NCBI GenBank assembly: GCA_024689285.1
Contig: JAILDR010000163.1
Coordinates: 1-12,501, forward strand
Source of the DNA: Bacteroidales bacterium
GTDB taxonomy: Bacteria > Bacteroidota > Bacteroidia > Bacteroidales > F082
DNA: 12,501 bases
Direction of reading: 5' to 3'
Every line of letters starts with the position of its first letter. Position 1 is the stretch's first letter. The notes below the pieces were generated by a model. That model did not search any database, had not been told where the DNA came from, and saw only the letters and a list, made by a program, of their open reading frames with translations. Both the position numbers and the translations under genes were made by a program. Positions 7,692 to 12,501 of the stretch are shown piece by piece.

Positions 7692-9827
7692 ATGAAGGAA
7701 TTCCAGACAAAAGACATCCGTAACGTTGCCCTTATCGGTGCAGCAAAATCGGGTAAGACCACCCTTGCCGAAAACATGCTTTTCGAAGGCAAGCTCATCA
7801 ACAGAAAAGGCAGCACCGACGAGAAAAACACCGTCTCCGACTATCGTCAGATTGAGATGGACCGTCAGATTTCTGTCCACGCTTCCATGTTGTACACCAT
7901 CATCGGTGACACGAAGATCAACATCCTCGACACGCCTGGTTTCAGCGATTTCTCGGGCGACATCGTCAGCTGCCTCACCGCAGCCGACATCGCCGTGTGC
8001 ACCGTGAACGCCCAGTCGGGTGTGGAAGCCACCACCGAAAACGCCTGGCGTCATGCCGCCAACACCAAGAAGCCCGTTGTGTTCTTCATGAACCAACTCG
8101 ACCACAGCAACGCCAACTTCGACAACACGATCCGCGAACTGAAAGAGTATTTTGGCGACAAAGTGACCCCCATCCAATATCCCGTCAATGCCGGTGAAGA
8201 CTTCAACGCCGTCATCGACCTGATTATGATGAAGATGCTGGTCTTCAAGAACGGCAACGGAGCTCCTGAGATTCAAGACATTCCCGCCGCTGAGATGGCC
8301 AAAGCCGAAGAGCTGCACAACAACCTCATCGAGCACGCCGCCGAAGGTGAAGAATCGCTGATGGAGAAATACTTCGAAGAGATGACGCTGAGCGAGGAAG
8401 ACATGGAACGCGGTATCCACCTGGGTATCGTCAACCGTGAGATGTTCCCCGTCATCTGCGGCGCTGCCAAGCGCGGCGTGGGTGTCAGCCGTCTGTGCGA
8501 GTTCCTCATCAACGCCTGCCCGTCGCCTGCCGATATGCCCGTCGTAAAGGCCAAAAACGGCACCGAGTTCCACAACAGCAACGACGACCCCACCGCCCTG
8601 TTCATCTTCAAGGTTTCCACCGAACAGAACCTCGGTGATGTGGCTTGGATGCGCGTCTACGGCGGCACCGTCAGCAAGAGCCAAGACCTGGTCAACCCCC
8701 GCACAGGCAACAAGGAACGCCTCTCGCAGCTGCTCGTCTTCCGTGGCAAGAACCGTGAGGAAGTCGAAAAGGTGAACGCTGGCGACATCGTCTGCACCAT
8801 CAAGCTGAAAGATGGCCGTATCGGCGACAGCCTGGTCGACGCCAAGGTGGCTGATGCCGCTTTCGAGGACATCCTGTTCCCCACCCCAATCTTCACCATC
8901 GCCGTCAAAGCCGTCAACTCTCAAGAAGACGAAAAGCTCGGCACCATCCTCAACGATATGCACAAGACCGACCCAACCGTCATCAGCGGCATGTCGCGTG
9001 AGCTGCGCCAAAACATCCTGCAATGCCAAGGTGAATATCAGTTCAACACCCTGAAGTGGTATTTCGACAACGTCTATAAGATTGCCGTTGAAACCGCTTC
9101 GCCCAAGATCCCGTATCGCGAAACCATCACCAAGAGCGCCAGCGCCAGCTACCGTCACAAGAAACAATCCGGTGGTAGCGGTCAGTTTGGTGAAGTTCAC
9201 ATGCAACTGGCTCCTTACTTCGAGGGTTACACCGACCCGGGTGAGTTGCAGGTGCGCGACAAGCAGGAGTTTGAACTGCCTTGGGGCGGTAAGCTCATCT
9301 TCGCCAACTGCGTCGTCGGTGGTGCTATCGATGCCCGCTTCATGCCCGCCATCCTGAAAGGTATCAACGAGCGCTTGGAGCAAGGCCCGCTGACGGGTAG
9401 CTACGCCCGCGACATCATCTGCTACATCTACGATGGTAAGATGCACCCGGTCGACTCCAACGAAATGGCCTTTAAGATTGCCGGCCGTATGGCCTTCAGC
9501 GCCGCCTTTAAGAACGCCGGCCCGAAGATCATGGAGCCTATCTACGACCTCGACGTGCGTATGCCTGCCGACCTTATGGGTTCGGTGATGACCGACCTTC
9601 AAGGCCGCCGCGCCATCGTGATGGGTATGGACAGCGACCATAACTACCAGACCATTCACGCCAAGGTGCCGTTGGCCGAGATGGACCGCTATTCAACCTC
9701 ACTGAGCTCATTGACTTCAGGCCGTGGAACCTTCACGATGAAGTTTGCTGAGTATCAGCAAGTTCCCACCGATGTGCAGAACCGCCTGCTCAAGGAGTAC
9801 GAGGAAAGCCAGAAGGAAGAAGAATAA
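7692..9827 (+). CDS. Elongation factor G paralog (EF-G2 type) with altered GTPase motifs
   Basis: A 711-residue protein with the complete five-domain EF-G layout. The P-loop GAAKSGKT is at 16-23. The switch I region reads MDRQISV (56-62) where EF-G has ERGITI. Switch II reads DTPGF (80-84), with Phe84 replacing the catalytic His. The base-specificity motif is NQLD (134-137) rather than NKxD, and GAAK (257-260) stands for GSA-K. The translocation domain IV is well kept: QSGGSGQFGEV (492-502) and HPVDSNEMAFKIAGRMA (585-601), including the His of the tip loop. The C-terminal SGRGTFTMKF (676-685) is typical. Bacteroides thetaiotaomicron has an EF-G paralog reported to support translation without GTP hydrolysis and to matter for gut fitness; this gene is probably its ortholog, by inference. 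It does not look like a ribosomal-protection tetracycline-resistance gene, because switch I and II are so altered. It is not next to rpsL/rpsG, so it is not the housekeeping fusA. Confidence 0.92.
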   Translation: MKEFQTKDIRNVALIGAAKSGKTTLAENMLFEGKLINRKGSTDEKNTVSDYRQIEMDRQISVHASMLYTIIGDTKINILDTPGFSDFSGDIVSCLTAADIAVCTVNAQSGVEATTENAWRHAANTKKPVVFFMNQLDHSNANFDNTIRELKEYFGDKVTPIQYPVNAGEDFNAVIDLIMMKMLVFKNGNGAPEIQDIPAAEMAKAEELHNNLIEHAAEGEESLMEKYFEEMTLSEEDMERGIHLGIVNREMFPVICGAAKRGVGVSRLCEFLINACPSPADMPVVKAKNGTEFHNSNDDPTALFIFKVSTEQNLGDVAWMRVYGGTVSKSQDLVNPRTGNKERLSQLLVFRGKNREEVEKVNAGDIVCTIKLKDGRIGDSLVDAKVADAAFEDILFPTPIFTIAVKAVNSQEDEKLGTILNDMHKTDPTVISGMSRELRQNILQCQGEYQFNTLKWYFDNVYKIAVETASPKIPYRETITKSASASYRHKKQSGGSGQFGEVHMQLAPYFEGYTDPGELQVRDKQEFELPWGGKLIFANCVVGGAIDARFMPAILKGINERLEQGPLTGSYARDIICYIYDGKMHPVDSNEMAFKIAGRMAFSAAFKNAGPKIMEPIYDLDVRMPADLMGSVMTDLQGRRAIVMGMDSDHNYQTIHAKVPLAEMDRYSTSLSSLTSGRGTFTMKFAEYQQVPTDVQNRLLKEYEESQKEEE

Positions 9828-9850
9828 TCCTTCTTCTTTTCAGACAAATA

Positions 9851-9890
9851 ATCCCTGCCGCAAAGTTTTGTGGCAGGGATGTTTGTTATT
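9851..9890 (+). terminator. Hairpin terminator after the EF-G paralog
   Basis: ATCCCTGCC at 9851-9859 pairs perfectly with GGCAGGGAT at 9872-9880. The inner GCAA/TTGT extends the stem to about 13 bp around a 4-nt loop. A T-rich stretch follows (GTTTGTTATTTTA). It starts 23 bp after the EF-G stop and lies between two convergent genes. It may also work for the minus strand, though the T run there is weaker. Confidence 0.75.
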
Positions 9891-9910
9891 TTACGTTTTA
9901 CGATTTTACG
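9888..9910 (+). repeat. TTTTACG heptamer repeat, also found inverted at 12283-12305
   Basis: Three consecutive copies of a TTTTACG-like unit (TTTTACG, TTTTACG, ATTTTACG). The opposite-strand form, AAAACGTAAAATCGTAAAAT, occurs near 12285 at the far side of the accessory cassette. Its function is not known. Confidence 0.5.
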
Positions 9911-9927
9911 CTGTTGAAGGCATCGGC

Positions 9928-10050
9928 TTAGAGATAAAATGGGCCTTTGCCCATGCAGCTCGTGGTGGTTATCGCCGTCACGAAGGCCGTCAGGGCAGCC
10001 ACGATGACCTTCACCACGATTTCCAGGATGTTTTTCTTTTTGTCGTTCAT
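9928..10050 (-). CDS. Smalltalk-type micro-protein (40 aa), hydrophobic with a lipobox-like end
   Basis: A 40-residue minus-strand gene starting at ATG 10050 and ending in TAA at 9928-9930. It begins MNDKKKNILEIVVKVIVAAL: a charged Lys-rich start, then a hydrophobic helix at about residues 8-27, then TTTSC with Cys32 and the short tail MGKGPFYL. The pattern closely matches the family named 'smalltalk protein' in Bacteroidales, whose members are usually found beside peptidoglycan amidases or peptidases; the M15 peptidase just upstream on the same strand fits. The n-region, h-region and cysteine resemble a lipoprotein signal peptide, in which case the mature product would be a 9-residue acylated peptide. 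The role is unknown; a lysis or envelope-stress role is conjecture. It is antiparallel to a meaningless plus-strand frame at 9745-10059. Confidence 0.8.
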   Translation of the reverse strand: MNDKKKNILEIVVKVIVAALTAFVTAITTTSCMGKGPFYL

Positions 10051-10100
10051 GATGTTTGATTGTTTGATTGTTGAATTGTTGATTGTTTAATTGTTTAATT
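10051..10100 (-). repeat. A/T-rich short tandem repeat in the leader of the smalltalk gene
   Basis: On the minus strand the 50 bases directly before the smalltalk ATG are degenerate repeats of ACAATCAA/ACAATTAA. Part of the tract (ATTGTTTAATTGTT at 10082-10095 on the plus strand) reappears at 10313-10326 on the other side of the palindromic element. The element therefore either inserted into this tract or was flanked by duplicated sequence. Confidence 0.7.
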
Positions 10101-10313
10101 CATGTTTCGCACATCCCTAATGGGATGTTGGAGGTTGATAGTGCGTATTTTACCGAACGAAAATCCCTACGGGATTCCTCAATCTATATAAAAAGGATGC
10201 CGTTATACCCCGGAAGAAAACTGAAATTCCCGTAGGGAATCGCGTTCGGTTGAATTGTAAGATATTGTTTTTTAGCATCCTGTAAGGATGCACCCGAATT
10301 TGCGAAACTTGAA
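10098..10313. repeat. Nested palindromic repeat element, copy 1 (about 215 bp, MITE/BIME-like)
   Basis: The ends are inverted repeats: TTCATGTTTCGCA (10099-10111) against the complement of TGCGAAACTTGAA (10301-10313), one mismatch. Inside lie four short dyads: CATCCC-TAAT-GGGATG (10112-10127), AATCCC-TAC-GGGATT (10162-10176), ATTCCC-GTA-GGGAAT (10226-10240) and GCATCC-TGTAA-GGATGC (10275-10291). ACCGAACG (10152-10159) mirrors CGTTCGGT (10243-10250). These are arranged symmetrically around about 10206, so the whole is a long imperfect palindrome. Bases 10098-10238 recur at 12361-12501 with a single difference (T10189 versus C12452). There is no coding sequence inside, so any movement would need an enzyme from elsewhere. 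Confidence 0.88.
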
Positions 10314-10336
10314 TTGTTTAATTGTTACCTGCGGGA

Positions 10337-10405
10337 CGGGGGAGTCCTAACAGCCGCTTTGCGCTTCCCCCTCTGAGAGGGGGTGCCCGAAGGGCGGGGG
10401 AGTCC
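10337..10405. repeat. GC-rich hairpin element
   Basis: CGGGGGAGTCC occurs directly repeated at 10337-10347 and 10395-10405, each followed by a GCCGCTT(T/C)GCG word. Between them lie a perfect dyad CCCCCTCT-G-AGAGGGGG (10367-10383) and GCCC-GAA-GGGC (10385-10395). The flanking CTTCCCCC and GGGGGAG can pair around the second. This G-rich composition differs sharply from the adjacent A/T-rich tracts, so it is probably a separate dispersed intergenic repeat. Confidence 0.65.
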
Positions 10406-10409
10406 AACT

Positions 10410-10449
10410 GCCGCTTCGCGTCATCGCGAGCGAAGCGTGGCGATCCAGA
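10410..10449. repeat. Half copy of the GCGTCATTGCGAG repeat
   Basis: This 40-bp stretch is 35/40 identical to 10967-11006 (left half of the inverted-repeat element). The right half is missing; the M15 peptidase stop codon begins four bases later. The differences are T/C and C/A changes that turn TCATTGCG into TCATCGCG. Confidence 0.75.
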
Positions 10450-10452
10450 CCA

Positions 10453-10851
10453 TCACTTTTTAAGAATCTGCTTCCGGTTCCAGCCCAGCCGTTTCCAACT
10501 CACGTGGATAAACGTCGGATAGAGAATCAGCTGGTCGAACTTGCCGTTGGCGATGAGAATTTGGGCTAACACATCCAGGTCGCTTTCGTTGCCGACGACG
10601 GGCTGAATGTCAGCCGCCTCGCCGCGCATGTGCTGGCTGTTGAGGCTGCCGCCCACCAGGCGGTTGAGCCTGGGGCAGCGGTAGCCGCTGCTGACGCGGA
10701 TGGGCTTGCCGTAGGCCGCCCTGAGGGGGTCGAGAACCTCGTCGACCAAGGCCCTGAGGTTCTCTTCCGCCTCCTTGGGGGCACCGTTCCAGAGCTTGTT
10801 TTTCAGGGCGGTGTCGCTGTGGAGTAGTTCGCTAATCGTGAAGTGTTTCAT
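10453..10851 (-). CDS. M15-family (D-Ala-D-Ala carboxypeptidase-like) peptidoglycan peptidase
   Basis: A 132-residue zinc peptidase of the small M15A type found in phage endolysins and Bacteroidales accessory loci. SSGYRCPRLN at 54-63 is a core motif. SQHMRGEAAD (72-81) gives the ligands His74 and Asp81, and FIHVSW (114-119) gives the third ligand His116. Members cleave D-Ala-containing peptide bonds of peptidoglycan. It is a bare catalytic domain: no signal peptide, membrane segment or wall-binding domain is present, so it needs lysis, a holin or another route to reach the wall. It lies between the DUF6266-type gene (214 bp upstream) and the smalltalk gene (about 400 bp downstream) on the same strand. 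All known ligands are present, so it should be active. Confidence 0.92.
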   Translation of the reverse strand: MKHFTISELLHSDTALKNKLWNGAPKEAEENLRALVDEVLDPLRAAYGKPIRVSSGYRCPRLNRLVGGSLNSQHMRGEAADIQPVVGNESDLDVLAQILIANGKFDQLILYPTFIHVSWKRLGWNRKQILKK

Positions 10852-10853
10852 TG

Positions 10854-10917
10854 GATTTCAGATTTCAGATTTCAAATTTCAGATTTGGGAATTTCAAATT
10901 TCAGATTTGACATTTGA
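10854..10917 (-). repeat. Short degenerate tandem repeat (unit TGAAATC) before the M15 gene
   Basis: On the minus strand the 60-odd bases that end two bases before the M15 ATG consist of repeated TGAAATC/TGAAATT words. As with the TTGAATC tract at 6570 and the ACAATCAA tract at 10051, it sits exactly in the translation leader. No -7 box is seen between it and the upstream gene, so the M15 gene may be read from the DUF6266 promoter. Confidence 0.7.
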
Positions 10918-10975
10918 CTACGTCGAATGCTTCGCATTTCAGATTTCTGTCGCTTTGCGCCGGACAGCCGCTTTG

Positions 10976-11050
10976 CGTCATTGCGAGCGCAGCGTGGCAA
11001 TCTAGAGATGAAGTCAGTGGATTGCTTCGTCGTTCCTTCTCGCAATGACG
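10976..11050. repeat. 75-bp inverted-repeat element (REP/MITE-like)
   Basis: The ends CGTCATTGCGAG (10976-10987) and CTCGCAATGACG (11039-11050) are a perfect 12-bp inverted repeat. A second pair, GCAATC (10997-11002) and GATTGC (11020-11025), lies inside. It fills the gap between the M15 and DUF6266 genes. A half copy is at 10410-10449. No open frame is inside; repeats of this general shape are scattered through many bacterial genomes. Confidence 0.8.
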
Positions 11051-11065
11051 CGATGCGACGCAGGA

Positions 11066-12058
11066 TTACTCAGTGTCCGACCCTCCGCTGCTCTTGGTGA
11101 AGGTCTTGCTGGCGACTTCGCTGGCGGTCTCGTCCTTGATGGCGATAGCCTTCACTGTGGTGGTGGCGCTCAGGTTGAAGGGCTCGGTGTAGAGCGTGCT
11201 TTCAGCCGTGGGCGTGCTGCCGTCGGTGGTGTAGTAGGCGCGAGCGCCTTCAGGCTCGGTGAGGGTCACCTGGGTGGTGTCGGCAAAGGGCGTGGTGCCG
11301 CTGATGACGGGGGCGGTCACGTTGGGCGTCTCGTTGCCTGAGCCGCTGTTGCCACCAGTTTGTGAGCCTGTCGAGGAGCCGCTGTTGTTGCCAGAATTGC
11401 CGCTCCAAGGCGAGCCGAAGGAGCCGAGATAGACGGTGTCGGAAGCCAAGCCTTCATTGAAAGAGGCGGCACCGATGGTGAAACCATACGCGAAAACACA
11501 CTTGTCGCCCCACTTGTCGGGGAAGCTGAGGGTGAGGCTTGTGGTGGTGTTGCGTGTTCCAACAGCCTGGCAGCGCGCATCGCGCAGTTCGGGACAGTAG
11601 ACGCAGAGATAGACGCGATCGCTGGCCGACACGCGGCGACCATAAAGATTGTCGTCGCTGATGCTGACGCTCAAGGTGTTGCCAGCCAGGGAGGCGGTGC
11701 CGAAATCAACGCCACGCAACACGGTGCTGCTCAGTTGCAGCTGCTCGTAATCGAGCGCAAGGGTGCCGACGGTGCTGCCCGTCACTTGCTCTATGTTGTA
11801 CTTGATAAACAGCCCGTTCTGGGTGCTGCGCTGCTTGTCGGCCTCCTCGCGGTAGCCTTCGTAGATGGCCTCGTAGAGGTCGCTGGCCGCACGCGAAATG
11901 AGGGCGAATCTGGCACGTTGCAGTTGCTGGTCAACGCTGTTTGACTTGCTGCCGTTGGTCAGTGCACGCTGCACGTTGATGCCTTTCCAGTTGTACCCGA
12001 CCACATTGCCGAGTTTTCCGATGAATCCTGAGGTAATACCCCAATTACTTTTTGCCAT
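11066..12058 (-). CDS. DUF6266-type protein with Gly/Ser linker and C-terminal chitobiase-C-like domain
   Basis: A 330-residue protein in three parts. Residues 1 to about 218 begin MAKSNWGITSGFIGKLGNVV and continue GYNWKGINVQR, the start typical of DUF6266 proteins of Bacteroidetes, function unknown. Residues 219-247 are a low-complexity Gly/Ser/Asn/Thr linker. Residues 248 to about 322 resemble the chitobiase/beta-hexosaminidase C-terminal (Ig-like) domain, with YYTTDGSTPT at 275-284 and VKAIAIKDE at 302-310. There is no signal peptide or membrane segment, although the linker and Ig-like domain look like an extracellular or particle-surface protein. It is the first minus-strand gene of the cassette and has its own promoter. 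The family call is from pattern memory and should be tested by profile search; the open frame itself is secure. Confidence 0.85.
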   Translation of the reverse strand: MAKSNWGITSGFIGKLGNVVGYNWKGINVQRALTNGSKSNSVDQQLQRARFALISRAASDLYEAIYEGYREEADKQRSTQNGLFIKYNIEQVTGSTVGTLALDYEQLQLSSTVLRGVDFGTASLAGNTLSVSISDDNLYGRRVSASDRVYLCVYCPELRDARCQAVGTRNTTTSLTLSFPDKWGDKCVFAYGFTIGAASFNEGLASDTVYLGSFGSPWSGNSGNNSGSSTGSQTGGNSGSGNETPNVTAPVISGTTPFADTTQVTLTEPEGARAYYTTDGSTPTAESTLYTEPFNLSATTTVKAIAIKDETASEVASKTFTKSSGGSDTE

Positions 12059-12139
12059 AATGTTTTGATTTTTGGTTGGTTAATAAAATTGGTTTTTGGT
12101 TCTTGTCGAAGCCGCGAGCTCTTTCGGCTTTTGACGCTG

Positions 12140-12147
12140 CAAAGATA
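12140..12147 (-). promoter_or_regulatory. -7 box of the DUF6266 gene promoter
   Basis: TATCTTTG on the minus strand is an exact TAnnTTTG match, followed by GC as in many Bacteroidetes promoters. A clear -33 TTTG is not seen at the usual distance. The predicted leader is about 75 nt, with A-rich CCAA-type repeats and no Shine-Dalgarno sequence. Confidence 0.6.
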
Positions 12148-12179
12148 CGAATTTATTTCCGAACTTGTATATATAAACA

Positions 12180-12203
12180 CCTGTAAATCAGGAATATATT
12201 CCT
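12180..12203. promoter_or_regulatory. Overlapping dyads upstream of the DUF6266 promoter, possible operator
   Basis: CCTG-TAAAT-CAGG (12180-12192) overlaps a perfect 14-bp palindrome AGGAATATATTCCT (12190-12203). A wider pair, CTGTA (12181-12185) and TACAG (12214-12218), encloses both. The position, about 33-56 bases upstream of the -7 box, suits a regulator-binding site. No regulator gene is in the window, so this is only a candidate. Confidence 0.35.
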
Positions 12204-12360
12204 AAATTGTTTCTACAGTGCCGTCATTATGCCTCAACGCGGAGTGATACGCATCAGGTGCGGAGCGGGTGTCGCCAAAGTGTAAAACGTAAAATCGTAA
12301 AATCACATTTTCCGCCTTGTAGCATCGTGATGTTGGTTATAATAAATTAGGAATTACCTT
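12204..12360. other. Intergenic DNA without a recognisable gene
   Basis: Together with 12059-12203 this makes a gap of about 300 bases upstream of the DUF6266 gene. No frame here has coding character. It contains the inverted copy of the TTTTACG heptamer repeat (about 12283-12305) and a GC-rich patch near 12230-12270 that I cannot assign. It ends at the second copy of the palindromic element. Confidence 0.5.
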
Positions 12361-12501
12361 ATTCATGTTTCGCACATCCCTAATGGGATGTTGGAGGTTG
12401 ATAGTGCGTATTTTACCGAACGAAAATCCCTACGGGATTCCTCAATCTATACAAAAAGGATGCCGTTATACCCCGGAAGAAAACTGAAATTCCCGTAGGG
12501 A
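12361..12501. repeat. Palindromic repeat element, copy 2 (cut by the window edge)
   Basis: The sequence is identical to 10098-10238 except C12452 for T10189 (140/141), in the same orientation, 2263 bp away. It includes the left terminal repeat and three of the four internal dyads, the last of which is cut at the edge. The flank to its left differs from that of copy 1, so the shared sequence starts exactly at the element boundary. The right half lies outside the window. Confidence 0.95.

Noticed and set aside
7674..9659. A 661-codon open frame on the minus strand opposite the EF-G paralog
   Set aside because: It is a mirror of the strong codon bias of the EF-G gene: Val/His/Asp/Gly-rich with no known domain, whereas the plus-strand product has every EF-G domain.
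9745..10059. A 104-codon plus-strand frame running out of the end of the EF-G gene
   Set aside because: It crosses the EF-G stop and terminator hairpin and is opposite the smalltalk gene; no family resemblance.
10322..10522. A 66-codon plus-strand frame
   Set aside because: It translates the GC-rich repeat elements and the antisense of the M15 gene end; repeat sequence, not a gene.
11959..12180. A 73-codon minus-strand frame overlapping the DUF6266 start
   Set aside because: It covers the promoter and leader of the DUF6266 gene in another frame and has no recognisable protein features.
10098..12501. CRISPR array as an explanation of the repeated palindromes
   Set aside because: There are only two long copies, 2.2 kb apart, no regular spacers, and no cas genes.

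Overview
The window looks like a chromosomal segment of a Bacteroidales bacterium (phylum Bacteroidota, gut or oral Bacteroides/Prevotella type). The evidence is: several Bacteroidetes-type promoters with a TAnnTTTG -7 box upstream of genes and the tRNA, no Shine-Dalgarno-like leaders, an EF-G paralog of the Bacteroidales EF-G2 type, and two families typical of this phylum (a 'smalltalk'-type micro-protein and a DUF6266-type protein). Genus cannot be fixed by eye.

Region 1 (1-6220, plus strand) is the end of a surface-polysaccharide locus. A promoter at 87-117 drives a membrane-anchored nucleotide-sugar 4,6-dehydratase/epimerase (WbpM/FlaA1/CapD type). It is followed closely by a mannose-1-phosphate guanylyltransferase, a family 2 glycosyltransferase, a GNAT/FemAB-like protein of unknown substrate and a polytopic GT-C-like membrane glycosyltransferase. 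Spacings are 14 and 15 bp, then a 1-base stop/start overlap, then a short gap or overlap, so the five genes probably form one operon. Together they make activated sugars (a 4-keto-6-deoxy intermediate and GDP-mannose) and add sugars or acyl groups to a glycan.

Region 2 (6221-6619) holds a minus-strand tRNA-Asn(GTT) with its own promoter and a clear intrinsic terminator, then the promoter and a repeat-built leader of the next gene.

Region 3 (6620-9880, plus strand) has a PfkB-family sugar/nucleoside kinase and an EF-G paralog whose G-domain signature residues are altered (DTPGH to DTPGF, NKxD to NQLD). It closes with a hairpin terminator.

Region 4 (9881-12501, minus strand) is an accessory cassette. 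In transcription order it has a DUF6266-type protein with a C-terminal chitobiase-C-like domain, an M15 D-Ala-D-Ala carboxypeptidase-like peptidoglycan peptidase, and a 40-residue smalltalk-type micro-protein with a lipobox-like end. The intergenic DNA is packed with palindromic repeats. A 141-bp direct repeat (140/141 identical) occurs on both sides of the M15 and DUF6266 genes, and copy 1 is part of a nested, about 215-bp imperfect palindrome. This repeat-flanked cassette and the altered EF-G are the parts most worth a second look.
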